Position numbers and translations under genes: made by a program
Part shown: positions 55,530 through 63,861 of the stretch, piece after piece
How the letters are laid out: every line of letters begins with the position of its first letter
Position numbering within the stretch: position 1 is the first letter of the stretch
Origin: Streptomyces sp. ISL-66
GTDB lineage: Bacteria; Actinomycetota; Actinomycetes; Streptomycetales; Streptomycetaceae
NCBI RefSeq assembly: GCF_018614135.1
Contig: NZ_JAGGOW010000027.1
Location: 1 to 64,000 of the forward strand
DNA: 64,000 nucleotides
Direction: 5' to 3'
Notes under the pieces: model-generated
The model's input: only the letters and a program-made list of their open reading frames with translations
Databases searched by the model: none
Told to the model about the DNA's origin: nothing

Positions 55530-56987
55530 TCAGGCGTCGCGCAGGGCGCGGACGGCCTCCTCGACGCGCTTGCCGTAGTCGGCGTCCGCGGCGTGGAAGT
55601 GAGCCAGGTTCTTCTCGATGACGGACTCGATGGTGACCTGCGACAGGCCGCCGGCGATGTTCGCCACCAGACGCTGCTTCGCGTCCTCGGACATCAGGCG
55701 GTAGAGCTCACCGGCCTGGAAGAAGTCGTCGTCCTTGGTGTGGGCCGGGGCCTCGTGGGTGCCCGTGTAGCCGGAGACGGCCTTCGGGGCGCCCAGCGCC
55801 AGGCCGGTCTCGGCCGGGCCCTGGTACGAGTTGGGCTCGTAGTTCTTGTCGTGGCGCGAGCCGTTGCGCAGCGCCATGACGCCGTCGCGGCCGTAGTTGT
55901 CGGCCTTCGTCGCCTTCGGGGCGTTGACCGGGATCAGGGTGTGGTTCACACCGAGGCGGTAGCGCTGGGCGTCGGCGTACGCGAAGAGACGGCCCTGGAG
56001 CATCTTGTCCGGCGAGGCGGTGATGCCCGGGACGAAGTTGTTCGGGGAGAAGGCGGCCTGCTCGACCTCGGCGAAGACGTTGTCCGGGTTCCGGTCGAGG
56101 ACCAGACGGCCCACGCGCTGGAGCGGGTAGTCGCTGTGCGGCCACACCTTGGTGAGGTCGAACGGGTTGAAGCGATAGTCCGCGGCCTCGGCGGCCGGCA
56201 TGATCTGCACGTAAAGCGTCCACGAGGGGTTCACACCGCGCTCGATGGCCTGGAGCAGGTCGGTCTGGTGCGAGTTCGCGTCCTTGCCGACGAGCTCGGC
56301 GGCCTGCTCGCCCGACAGGCAGCGGATGCCCTGGTTCGTCTTGAAGTGGTACTTGACGAAGAAGGCCTCGCCGGACTCGTTCGTCCACTGGTACGTGTGG
56401 GAGCCGTAGCCGTTCATGTGGCGGTAGGACGCCGGGATGCCGCGGTCACCCATCAGCCAGGTGATCTGGTGCGTCGCCTCGGGGGCGTGCGCCCAGAAGT
56501 CCCAGACGTTGTCCGGCTCCTGCTTGCCCGTGAAGGGGTCGCGCTTCTGGGAGTGGATGAAGTCGGGGAACTTGATCGGGTCCTTGATGAAGAACACCGG
56601 GGTGTTGTTGCCGACGAGGTCGTAGTTGCCCTCTTCGGTGTAGAACTTCAGCGCGAAGCCGCGCGGGTCGCGGACCGCGTCCGCGCCACCCAGCGAGTCG
56701 GCCACGGTGGAGAACCGCAGGAAGGTCTCGGTCTTCTTGCCGACCGTGTTCAGGAACGCGGCGCTGGTGTACGCGGTGACGTCGTCGGTCACCTCGAAGT
56801 GGCCGTACGCGGCGCTGCCGCGGGCGTGCACCACGCGCTCCGGGATGCGCTCGCGGTTGAAGCGGGCGAGCTTCTCCAGGAGCTGCTGGTCCTGGACCAG
56901 GAGCGGGCCACCGACGCCGGCGGTAGCGGAGTTCTGGTTGTCGGCGACCGGGGCGCCAGACTCGGTCGTCAGCGTGCGCTTCGACAT
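55530..56987 (-). CDS. katA: Monofunctional heme catalase
   Basis: 485 aa from ATG 56987 (GAAGG 6 nt upstream); an earlier in-frame ATG at 57035 would place the operator inside the gene. Small-subunit, clade 3-like catalase: distal His54 in RVVHARGSAAYGHFEV, Asn in DLVGNNTPVFF (about 125-126), and the heme-ligand Tyr in RLFAYADAQRYRLG. Converts H2O2 to water and oxygen in the cytoplasm. It sits between gcl and the hyi-glxR operon and the urate genes, shares both of their operator types, and so probably disposes of peroxide from urate oxidase. The gene symbol is by family only. Confidence 0.93.
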   Translation of the reverse strand: MSKRTLTTESGAPVADNQNSATAGVGGPLLVQDQQLLEKLARFNRERIPERVVHARGSAAYGHFEVTDDVTAYTSAAFLNTVGKKTETFLRFSTVADSLGGADAVRDPRGFALKFYTEEGNYDLVGNNTPVFFIKDPIKFPDFIHSQKRDPFTGKQEPDNVWDFWAHAPEATHQITWLMGDRGIPASYRHMNGYGSHTYQWTNESGEAFFVKYHFKTNQGIRCLSGEQAAELVGKDANSHQTDLLQAIERGVNPSWTLYVQIMPAAEAADYRFNPFDLTKVWPHSDYPLQRVGRLVLDRNPDNVFAEVEQAAFSPNNFVPGITASPDKMLQGRLFAYADAQRYRLGVNHTLIPVNAPKATKADNYGRDGVMALRNGSRHDKNYEPNSYQGPAETGLALGAPKAVSGYTGTHEAPAHTKDDDFFQAGELYRLMSEDAKQRLVANIAGGLSQVTIESVIEKNLAHFHAADADYGKRVEEAVRALRDA

Positions 56988-57015
56988 GGTGACCTTCCGT
57001 ACGGGGAACTGCTGG

Positions 57016-57041
57016 CGGAATCCGTCTTCCGTCATGCGGAA
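57016..57041. promoter_or_regulatory. AllR/IclR-type operator upstream of catalase
   Basis: TTCCGTCATGCGGAA (57027-57041) is a perfect TTCCG-N5-CGGAA dyad, 40 bp from the ATG. A CGGAA half-site at 57016-57020 is 21 bp from the corresponding half, repeating the spacing seen at gcl and hyi. Confidence 0.6.
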
Positions 57042-57068
57042 CAGCCTAATTTCGACATGAACTCGACG

Positions 57069-57083
57069 TCAACAGTTTGTTGA
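57069..57083. promoter_or_regulatory. Second dyad upstream of catalase, TCAACA-N3-TGTTGA
   Basis: TCAACAGTTTGTTGA, 82-96 bp before the catalase ATG. The same dyad (different spacer) occurs ahead of the urate operon at 59944. The cognate regulator is not known. Confidence 0.5.
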
Positions 57084-57235
57084 AAAGAAAGAGGGAGAAG
57101 AGGTAATCCGGACGGCGCCGACGCTTGGGCGCGACAGGACAGGTGTCAGCGCCGACGCCATCCGGAAACTCGGGGCCCCCGAAGGGGACTCCCCCGCAGG
57201 GGAGTGGAGCCGTGGCCCGCGAGCGGGCCGCGGGA

Positions 57236-58135
57236 TCAGATCTGGGCGCCGGAGAGGCGCTCGACCGCGCGCAGCAGCGCGGAGTGGTCCAGGCCGCCGT
57301 CACCCTGGGCACGCAGCGAGGCGACCAGCTGGGCGACGACCGCGCCGACCGGCAGGGCCGCACCGACGTTGCGGGCGGCGTCGGTGACGATGCCCATGTC
57401 CTTGTGGTGCAGGTCGATCCGGAAACCGGGCTTGAAGTCGCGGTTCAGGAAGTTGTCCTTCTTGCGGGTCAGGACCGTGGAGCCGGCCAGGCCGCCGTTG
57501 AGGACGTCCAGGGCGGCGGCGAGGTTCACGCCCGACTTCTCGAGGAAGACGACGGCCTCGGCGCACGCCTGGATGTTCACCGCGACGATGAGCTGGTTGG
57601 CGGCCTTCACCGTCTGGCCGGAGCCGTGCGGACCGCACAGGACGATGGTCTTGCCGAGGGCCTCGAGGACCGGCAGGGCCTCGTCGAAGTCGGCCTGCTC
57701 GCCACCCACCATGATCGACAGGACGGCTTCGATGGCGCCGGCCTCGCCGCCGGACACCGGGGCGTCGATGACGCGGATGCCCTTGGCGGCGGCGTTCTTC
57801 GCCAGGTCGATCGAGGTCTGGGGGGTGATCGACGACATGTCGATGATCAGCGCACCGGACTTGGCGTTCTCCAGGATGCCGTTCTCACCGTAGGAGATGG
57901 CCTCGACCTGCGGGGAGGCGGGCACCATCGTGATGATGATGTCGGCGTCCGCGACGGCGGCGGCGATCGAACCGGCGGCGGAGCCACCGGCCGCGGCGAG
58001 GCGGTCCAGCTTGTCCTGCTCCAGCGTGAAGCCGGTGACCGGGTAGCCGGCCTTCAGGAGGTTCTCGGCCATGGGGGAGCCCATGATGCCGAGTCCGATC
58101 CAGGCGATCGACGGGAGCGCAGCGGGGTTGCTCAT
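57236..58135 (-). CDS. glxR: 2-hydroxy-3-oxopropionate (tartronate semialdehyde) reductase
   Basis: 299 aa, ATG 58135 with AAGGA upstream. A beta-hydroxyacid dehydrogenase: Rossmann GLGIMGSPMAENL (about 14-26), the substrate motif DAPVSGGEAGA (about 124-135), and catalytic Lys177 in GSGQTVKAANQL. Reduces the product of Gcl to glycerate with NAD(P)H. It follows hyi by 74 nt on the same strand and is probably co-transcribed from the hyi promoter, with the dyad operator at 59060. An ACGAA-N3-TTCGT inverted repeat lies just ahead of it (about 58163-58175). Confidence 0.92.
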   Translation of the reverse strand: MSNPAALPSIAWIGLGIMGSPMAENLLKAGYPVTGFTLEQDKLDRLAAAGGSAAGSIAAAVADADIIITMVPASPQVEAISYGENGILENAKSGALIIDMSSITPQTSIDLAKNAAAKGIRVIDAPVSGGEAGAIEAVLSIMVGGEQADFDEALPVLEALGKTIVLCGPHGSGQTVKAANQLIVAVNIQACAEAVVFLEKSGVNLAAALDVLNGGLAGSTVLTRKKDNFLNRDFKPGFRIDLHHKDMGIVTDAARNVGAALPVGAVVAQLVASLRAQGDGGLDHSALLRAVERLSGAQI

Positions 58136-58209
58136 GATGAGGGTCCTTCTCTTAATGCTTTGTACGAAAAGTTCGTGTGTTGCCTGGCTGTTCGCCCGGA
58201 CTTTTCCGC

Positions 58210-59043
58210 TTACTTCGCGGCGCGGGCCTCGGCCGGCAGGAACGCGAAGGACGCGGCGGCGTCTGCGGCCTTGTACTCAAGACCGACATAACCGTCGTAA
58301 CCGGCCTTCTGGAGCTGGTCGAGCAGCTCTTCGAGGGGCAGGTCACCGGTGCCGGGGGCACCTCGTCCCGGCTTGTCCGCGATCTGGACGTGCCCGGTCT
58401 TGGCGGCGTACTTTTCGATGACCTCGGAGAGGTCCTCATCGTTCATCGCCAGGTGGTACAGGTCGAGCAGGAACTTGGCGTTGCCGAGGCCGGTGGCCTC
58501 GTTCACCTTGTCCACCACCTCGATGCCGGCCGGGGCGCTCACCAGCGGGTAGAGCGGCGACTCGGGCTTGTTGAGGGTTTCGATCAGGAGGATCGCGCCC
58601 ACGCGGTCCGCGGCCCGGGCCGCCACGACCAGGTTCTTCAGCGCGAGCTCGTCCTGAACGGCCGGGTCCACGCCTTCGACGCGGTTGCCGTAGAGGGCGT
58701 TGAGCGCCTTGCAGCCCACCGAGGCGGCGAAGTCCGCCGCCACGTTGATGTTGGCGTTGAAGCGGTCCGACTCCTCACCGGGAACCGACACCGCGCCGCG
58801 GTCCGGCCCCGGCAGCTGGCCGGCGTAGAAGTTCAGGCCCACCAGCTGGGTGCCGGCGTCCTCAAGAGCCTTCTTGAGGGCGTCGAGCTCCGCCTGGGCG
58901 GGGGTGGGGGTCTCGATCCAGGGCCACCACAGCTCGACCGCCGTGAAGCCCGCTGCGGCGGCAGCCGCGGGACGCTCCAGGAGCGGGAGTTCCGTGAAGA
59001 GGATCGAAAGGTTTACATCGAAGCGCTGGTCCGTGTATCCCAT
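58210..59043 (-). CDS. hyi: Hydroxypyruvate isomerase family TIM-barrel protein
   Basis: 277 aa from ATG 59043; the longer frame to 59124 runs through the operator. Xylose-isomerase-like TIM barrel with FDVNLSILFTELPLLERPAA, VELWWPW, LLIETLNKPESPLYP (catalytic Glu), FLLDLYHLAMNDEDL and the second Glu in YVGLEYKA. Interconverts hydroxypyruvate and tartronate semialdehyde in the glyoxylate pathway. First gene of the hyi-glxR pair, with an operator 17-31 bp upstream. Confidence 0.9.
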   Translation of the reverse strand: MGYTDQRFDVNLSILFTELPLLERPAAAAAAGFTAVELWWPWIETPTPAQAELDALKKALEDAGTQLVGLNFYAGQLPGPDRGAVSVPGEESDRFNANINVAADFAASVGCKALNALYGNRVEGVDPAVQDELALKNLVVAARAADRVGAILLIETLNKPESPLYPLVSAPAGIEVVDKVNEATGLGNAKFLLDLYHLAMNDEDLSEVIEKYAAKTGHVQIADKPGRGAPGTGDLPLEELLDQLQKAGYDGYVGLEYKAADAAASFAFLPAEARAAK

Positions 59044-59059
59044 GAGGGGTGTGCGCTCC

Positions 59060-59095
59060 TTCCGTATCGCGGAAGTTAATTTCTGCCTGATGGAA
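59060..59095. promoter_or_regulatory. Tandem operators upstream of hyi
   Basis: TTCCGTATCGCGGAA (59060-59074), a perfect dyad, and TTCTGCCTGATGGAA (59081-59095), a two-mismatch copy exactly 21 bp away. Same geometry as at gcl. Confidence 0.65.
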
Positions 59096-59225
59096 GACTG
59101 CAAGCCCGGTGTCGCACTTGTCAAGTACCGGCTCCCGAAAAGTCCTGCTCGCCGACCGCCCGACCGCCACCTCCCCGAGGGGGCGCCATCGCGCCGGGCC
59201 TCCTGGTCCGGGTAGCTTGAGCCGC

Positions 59226-59477
59226 GTGCGATTGAGAGTGGAGTTCACGACCGAGCCCTTCGATCTGGAAGAGGCGCCAGCCCATGCCGTGGCCGCTCGC
59301 GAGGTCATTCAGAAGGCCCGACTGGACGCGGTGGACGTCGGCCCGTTCGGCAACACCGCCGAAGGGGAGTCCGAGGACGTACTGAGCGCGGTCGCCGCGC
59401 TGCTGCGCGACTCCCTGGAGGCCGGAGCCACGCGCGTCTCGCTCCAGGTCAACGTCATCCGGGAGGACACCCCATGA
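59226..59477 (+). CDS. Thiamine-binding/MTH1187-family small protein
   Basis: 83 aa from GTG 59226. The family's ferredoxin-like fold is recognised from MRLRVEFTTEPFDLEEAP at the start and SRVSLQVNVI-type ending (ATRVSLQVNVI). Relatives bind thiamine or act as small ligand sensors. It overlaps the next gene by 4 nt (ATGA) and is divergent from hyi. A sensor feeding the HTH protein is possible. Confidence 0.7.
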   Translation: MRLRVEFTTEPFDLEEAPAHAVAAREVIQKARLDAVDVGPFGNTAEGESEDVLSAVAALLRDSLEAGATRVSLQVNVIREDTP

Positions 59478-59872
59478 CCGAGCCTCGCGACCACCCCTTC
59501 GTCACCGCGGTCAAGCCGCTGGTGGACGCGATGGGCGGCGAGCTGATGGACCCGGCCCTGGCCCAGCCCGACGACGTCGTGCTCGCCTGGGAGGGCCAGG
59601 ACCTGCTGGCCGTACGGCTTCCGCAGCTCTCGGACTCGCTGGACCACATCCTGGCCGCGCTGGAGCGCCGACACGGCGTACCGTTGTCCCAGCTCGACCG
59701 GAAGTCCAAGCAGGACGTCGTACGGATACTCGAGGCGCGCGGCGCCTTTTCCGTACGGCACGGTGTGGAGACGGTCGCGGGGGCCCTGGGCGTAAGCCGT
59801 TTCACGGTCTACAACTATTTGAACCGGGACTCGAACACCCCCAAAAGCAACACCGGAACCAACCAAGAGTGA
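59474..59872 (+). CDS. YheO/HTH_22-type DNA-binding protein
   Basis: 132 aa, coupled to the previous gene. The C-terminal half is a helix-turn-helix of the YheO type: LDRKSKQDVVRILEARGAFS, VETVAGALGVSRFTVYNYLN. The N-terminal half (about 1-60) is a small alpha/beta domain with DVVLAWEGQDLLAVRLP. Conserved next to urate genes in streptomycetes, so it may be a local regulator, perhaps of the TCAACA-N3-TGTTGA sites. A terminator separates it from the urate operon. Confidence 0.75.
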   Translation: MTEPRDHPFVTAVKPLVDAMGGELMDPALAQPDDVVLAWEGQDLLAVRLPQLSDSLDHILAALERRHGVPLSQLDRKSKQDVVRILEARGAFSVRHGVETVAGALGVSRFTVYNYLNRDSNTPKSNTGTNQE

Positions 59873-59895
59873 AGCATTCTTGACCCACGGTGACG

Positions 59896-59929
59896 AGCCG
59901 CCGCCCAATTCATCCGGGCGGCGGCTTTT
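59896..59929 (+). terminator. Rho-independent terminator
   Basis: AGCCGCCGCCC / GGGCGGCGGCT, an 11-bp stem with a 9-nt loop followed by TTT, 24 nt after the HTH gene stop. Confidence 0.85.
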
Positions 59930-59943
59930 GTGTACGGGAAGTT

Positions 59944-59958
59944 TCAACAAAGTGTTGA
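59944..59958. promoter_or_regulatory. Dyad operator of the urate operon
   Basis: TCAACAAAGTGTTGA, 69-83 bp ahead of the GTG of the decarboxylase gene, the same 6-3-6 dyad as at 57069 upstream of catalase. Position fits repression or activation of the uraD promoter. Confidence 0.5.
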
Positions 59959-60026
59959 CGCCGTGTTGTCCAGGGCGTTAGCTATGCGCAGCCCGTCAAA
60001 GCAACAACAGGCCACGGAGGCCTACC

Positions 60027-60542
60027 GTGACTTCGAGTCCGACCCCGGGTCTCACCCGGTTCAACACCTTGGACGACAGCGCGGCCACGGCCGAACTGCA
60101 CGAGGTGTGCGCCAGCTCGGCATGGGTGAGCAAGCTGCTCGCCCAGCGCCCCTTCACCAGCGTCGACACCCTGTTCTCCGCGAACGAGGCCGCCATGGCC
60201 GAGCTCACCGCCGAGGACCTGGCCGAGGCGATGGGAGGCCACGCGCCGATCGGCCGGCCGAAGCCGGGAGACCCGACCTCCGCCCGCGAGCAGCGTGGCA
60301 TGGCCGGTGCCTCGGAGGAGCTCAAGACCGAGCTCCTCGAACTGAACCTGGCCTACCAGGACAAGTTCGGCCACGTCTTCCTCATCTGCGCCACCGGGGC
60401 GACCGGCGAGTTCATGAGGGACGCGGTCAAGGTCCGGATCGAGAACTCGCCGGAGCAGGAGCGCGAAATCGCTCGCGGCGAGCTCGTCAAGATCAACCGG
60501 ATCCGCCTGACCCGTCTCGTGGAATCCGCGGAAGGAGAGTAA
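60027..60542 (+). CDS. uraD: OHCU decarboxylase
   Basis: 171 aa, GTG 60027 with GGAGG 6 nt upstream. Third enzyme of urate to allantoin conversion: decarboxylates 2-oxo-4-hydroxy-4-carboxy-5-ureidoimidazoline to S-allantoin. Key residues: H72 in GGHAPIGRPKPGD and the GASEELKTELLELNLAYQDKFGHVF helix with its Glu and conserved FGHVFLI. First gene of the urate operon, 8 nt ahead of hiuH. Confidence 0.92.
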   Translation: MTSSPTPGLTRFNTLDDSAATAELHEVCASSAWVSKLLAQRPFTSVDTLFSANEAAMAELTAEDLAEAMGGHAPIGRPKPGDPTSAREQRGMAGASEELKTELLELNLAYQDKFGHVFLICATGATGEFMRDAVKVRIENSPEQEREIARGELVKINRIRLTRLVESAEGE

Positions 60543-60550
60543 GACCGAGC

Positions 60551-60940
60551 ATGAGCACTGAGACCACCGCGTCGGTGTCCACGCACATCCTGGACACCAG
60601 CATCGGGAAGCCCGCCGAAGGTGTCGCGATCTCCCTGTCGGCCCGTACGGGTCCGGGCGGCGAGTGGGCGGCCCTGGGCGGCTCCGCCACCGATGTGGAC
60701 GGGCGCTGCAAGGACCTGCCGGCCCTGCCGGAGGGCACCACCCACGTACGTCTCGACTTCGAGACCGAGACGTACTTCTCAAAGAAGCAAGCCGAGGCGC
60801 AGCAGGACGCCCCCCGCGTAAGGGACAGCGGTGCGTTCTTCCCCGAGGTCACCATCACCTTCTCGGTGAACCCGGGCGAGCACTATCACGTACCGCTGCT
60901 GCTCAACCCGTTCGGCTACTCCGTTTACCGAGGGAGCTAG
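60551..60940 (+). CDS. uraH: 5-hydroxyisourate hydrolase (transthyretin-like)
   Basis: 129 aa, ATG 60551. Transthyretin-related fold: His12 in STHILDTSIGKPAEGV, the central Arg strand and the C-terminal signature HYHVPLLLNPFGYSVYRGS. Hydrolyses 5-hydroxyisourate, the unstable product of urate oxidase, to OHCU. It lies between uraD and the urate oxidase gene, 1 nt before the latter. Confidence 0.93.
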   Translation: MSTETTASVSTHILDTSIGKPAEGVAISLSARTGPGGEWAALGGSATDVDGRCKDLPALPEGTTHVRLDFETETYFSKKQAEAQQDAPRVRDSGAFFPEVTITFSVNPGEHYHVPLLLNPFGYSVYRGS

Positions 60941-60941
60941 C

Positions 60942-61865
60942 ATGGCCACGATTCTGGGCCAGAACCAGTACGGCAAGGCAGAGAACCGCGTCGTCAAGAT
61001 CACGCGGGACGGCGACACCCACCACATCAAGGACCTGAACGTCTCGGTCGCCCTTTCGGGCGACATGGACGACGTCCACTACTCCGGCTCGAACGCCAAC
61101 GTGCTTCCGACGGACACCACCAAGAACACGGTGTACGCGTTCGCCAAGGAGTACGGCATCGAGTCCGCCGAGCAGTTCGGCATCCACCTGGCGCGCTGGT
61201 TCGTCAACAGCCAGGAGCCGATCCAGAAGGCGCGCATCCGGATCGAGGAGTACTCCTGGTCCCGGATCGCCACCTCGGACGCGAACTCCAAGTTCATCGG
61301 CGCCGACGAGGTGAACCACTCCTTCGTCCGCGAGGGCATGGAGACCCGCGTCACCCAGATCACGTACGACGGCCAGAACTGGGAGGTCATCTCCGGCCTC
61401 AAGGACCTGGTCGTCATGAACTCCACGAACTCCGAGTTCTGGGGTTACGTGAAGGACAAGTACACGACGCTGAAGGAGGCCTACGACCGCATCCTGGCGA
61501 CCCAGGTTTCGGCCCGCTGGCGCTTCAACTGGTCGGACGACGAGCAGCGGATGCCCAACTGGGAGAAGTCCTACGCCGAGACCCGCAAGCACATGCTCCA
61601 GGCCTTCGCGGAGACCTACTCCCTCTCGCTGCAGCAGACCCTGTACCAGATGGGTTCGCGTATCATCAACCACCGTTCGGAGATCGACGAGGTCCGCTTC
61701 TCGCTCCCGAACAAGCACCACTTCCTCGTCGACCTGGAGCCCTTCGGTCTCAAGAACGACAACGAGGTCTACTTCGCCGCGGACCGTCCGTACGGTCTGA
61801 TCGAGGCGACGGTCCTGCGCGACGGTGTCGACGCCCGTATCCCCGTGGACATGACCAACCTCTGA
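60942..61865 (+). CDS. uox: Urate oxidase
   Basis: 307 aa, ATG 60942. Cofactor-free uricase with two T-fold halves: Lys12 in NQYGKAENRVVKI and Thr57-Asp58 in VLPTDTTKNTVYAFAKE as the catalytic pair, and HHFLVDLEPFGL in the second half. Oxidises urate to 5-hydroxyisourate and releases H2O2, which the nearby catalase can remove. Last gene of the three-gene operon; about 200 bp of intergenic DNA follow before the deaminase gene. Confidence 0.95.
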   Translation: MATILGQNQYGKAENRVVKITRDGDTHHIKDLNVSVALSGDMDDVHYSGSNANVLPTDTTKNTVYAFAKEYGIESAEQFGIHLARWFVNSQEPIQKARIRIEEYSWSRIATSDANSKFIGADEVNHSFVREGMETRVTQITYDGQNWEVISGLKDLVVMNSTNSEFWGYVKDKYTTLKEAYDRILATQVSARWRFNWSDDEQRMPNWEKSYAETRKHMLQAFAETYSLSLQQTLYQMGSRIINHRSEIDEVRFSLPNKHHFLVDLEPFGLKNDNEVYFAADRPYGLIEATVLRDGVDARIPVDMTNL

Positions 61866-62064
61866 TGTGGCGGGCGCGTCCCGGGGCTCCGCAGTGGCCC
61901 CGGGACCGTGCGAAACCCTTCAGTACGTCCAACTTCCTGAATCGGCACCCGGACGCACCCCACGGGGCGGCAGTACTGTCAGCTGTCAAGGCCCCCGGCT
62001 CCGGCACTCAAATCCCCTGGGTTTTGCCGTGCCCGCACCGCCACTGAAAGCACGAGGAAGTCCC

Positions 62065-63468
62065 ATGGCAGCATCGGCAGCCAATGACAGCGCCGTAGCG
62101 CGCATCGTCATCGAAAACTGTGCGATTGCAACCGTTGACGCGAACGACACCGAGTACGCCTCGGGCTACGTGGTCGTCGCCGGCAACAAGATCGAGTCGA
62201 TCGGTGCGGGCAAAGCCCCCGAGAACCTCGGCAATGTGGTCCGCCGCATCGACGGCACGGGTCACCTCGTCACCCCGGGCCTGGTCAACACCCACCACCA
62301 CTTCTACCAGTGGATCACCCGTGGACTGGCCACCGACCACAACCTCTTCAACTGGCTCGTCGCGCTGTACCCGACCTGGGCGCGCATCGACGAGCAGATG
62401 ACGTACACGGCCGCGCAGGGCTCCCTCGGCGCGATGGCCAAGGGCGGCGTCACCACCGCCATGGACCACCACTACGTGTACCCCAAGGGCTCCGGCGACC
62501 TCTCCGGCTCGATCATCCGCGCCGCGTCCGAGATGGGCGTCCGCTTCACCCTCGCCCGCGGTTCCATGGACCGCAGCGTGAAGGACGGCGGCCTGCCGCC
62601 GGACCACGCCGTCGAGACCCTCGAAGGTGCGCTCGCCGACACCGAGGCGACCGTGAAGAAGTACCACGACGCCTCCTTCGACGCGATGACCCAGGTCGCC
62701 GTCGCCCCGTGCTCCCCCTTCTCGGTCTCCACCGAGCTGCTGAAGCAGGGCGCCGAGCTGGCCCGCCGCCTGGGTGTGCGCATGCACACGCACGGCTCGG
62801 AGACCGTCGAGGAAGAGCAGTTCTGCAAGGAACTGTTCGGCATGGGCCCGACCGACTACTTCGAGTCGACCGGCTGGCTCGGCGAGGACGTGTGGATGGC
62901 GCACAGCGTCCACATGAACGACTCCGACATCGCCGCCTTCGCCCGCACCAAGACCGGTGTCGCGCACTGCCCTTCCTCCAACGCCCGTCTGGCCGCCGGC
63001 ATCGCCCGCGTCCCGGACATGCTCGCCGCCGGCGTCCCGGTCGGCCTCGGCGTGGACGGCACCGCCTCCAACGAGTCCGGTGAACTGCACACCGAACTGC
63101 GCAACGCGCTGCTGATCAACCGCCTGAACCCGGTCCACCGCGAGCGCGCCCTCAACGCGCGCCAGGCCCTGCGCCTCGGCACCTACGGCGGCGCCCAGGT
63201 CCTCGGCCGCGCCGACAACATCGGCTCGCTCGAAGTCGGCAAGTGCGCCGACCTCGTGATGTGGAACGTGAGCACGTTCCTGCACTCCTCGATCGCCGAC
63301 CCGGTCACCGCGCTGGTCTTCGGTGCGGCGGCCCCGGTGACGGCCTCGTTCGTCAACGGCAAGCAGATCGTGGAGAACAACCGACTTCTCTTCGCCGACG
63401 AGGACGCGATCGCCGTGTCCACCCGGGAAGAGGCCCAGCGCCTCGCGCGGATCTCCGCGCAGGCCTGA
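62065..63468 (+). CDS. Amidohydrolase, 8-oxoguanine/guanine deaminase type
   Basis: 467 aa from ATG 62065 (GAGGAAG 5 nt upstream); the frame is open upstream to 61867 but without a site. Amidohydrolase superfamily with metal motif TPGLVNTHHHFYQW, the HTHGSETVEEEQF and AHSVHMND His residues, and the Asp in GLGVDGTASNESGE. The closest characterised types are 8-oxoguanine deaminase and the related guanine deaminases, producing xanthine/urate-type purines for the urate operon. It has its own promoter region and lies upstream of a permease. Confidence 0.85.
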   Translation: MAASAANDSAVARIVIENCAIATVDANDTEYASGYVVVAGNKIESIGAGKAPENLGNVVRRIDGTGHLVTPGLVNTHHHFYQWITRGLATDHNLFNWLVALYPTWARIDEQMTYTAAQGSLGAMAKGGVTTAMDHHYVYPKGSGDLSGSIIRAASEMGVRFTLARGSMDRSVKDGGLPPDHAVETLEGALADTEATVKKYHDASFDAMTQVAVAPCSPFSVSTELLKQGAELARRLGVRMHTHGSETVEEEQFCKELFGMGPTDYFESTGWLGEDVWMAHSVHMNDSDIAAFARTKTGVAHCPSSNARLAAGIARVPDMLAAGVPVGLGVDGTASNESGELHTELRNALLINRLNPVHRERALNARQALRLGTYGGAQVLGRADNIGSLEVGKCADLVMWNVSTFLHSSIADPVTALVFGAAAPVTASFVNGKQIVENNRLLFADEDAIAVSTREEAQRLARISAQA

Positions 63469-63481
63469 TCCCACGGAGTTC

Positions 63482-63536
63482 GGCCGGGGGGGACGGCCCC
63501 CGGCCGGCGGCCGCGGACCCGAGCGGGGTCCGCGGC
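63482..63536. terminator. Double hairpin terminator after the deaminase gene
   Basis: Two consecutive stems: GGCCGGGGG / CCCCCGGCC (63482-63505) and GCCGCGGACCC / GGGTCCGCGGC (63510-63536), starting 13 nt after the stop. The following 325 bp to 63861 contain nothing I can identify except the permease promoter region. Confidence 0.8.
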
Positions 63537-63861
63537 AGTCGTTCCCGGGTAGCGCCCGAGGTTTTTCACCGAGGGCGCCCCGGGGGCGGTGACTCGTGCA
63601 CCTTGCTGCGCAGCTCTCGCAACGCGCCACTGCCACGGCACTCCCAGCTCTTTTGCGCTTCCGGCAGCGACTGCGGGCGGTCCCCCGCCGACCGTCTGCC
63701 GCCACCGCGTGGAACCGACTCGGGCGAATCGTTTCCACACCGCTTGGGACACAGCACCCGGCACCACCCACAACTCCACAAAGGCTCGACTAGCACCGCT
63801 TTCGCACCACCTCCATGACACCCACGTCCCTGCCGACGTGTTTAACCGACCGGAGGAAGCC

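Noticed and set aside
55160-55621. 153-aa ORF between the NB-ARC partner and catalase genes
   Set aside because: Arg/Pro/Cys-rich translation with no ribosome site, overlapping the catalase 3' end.
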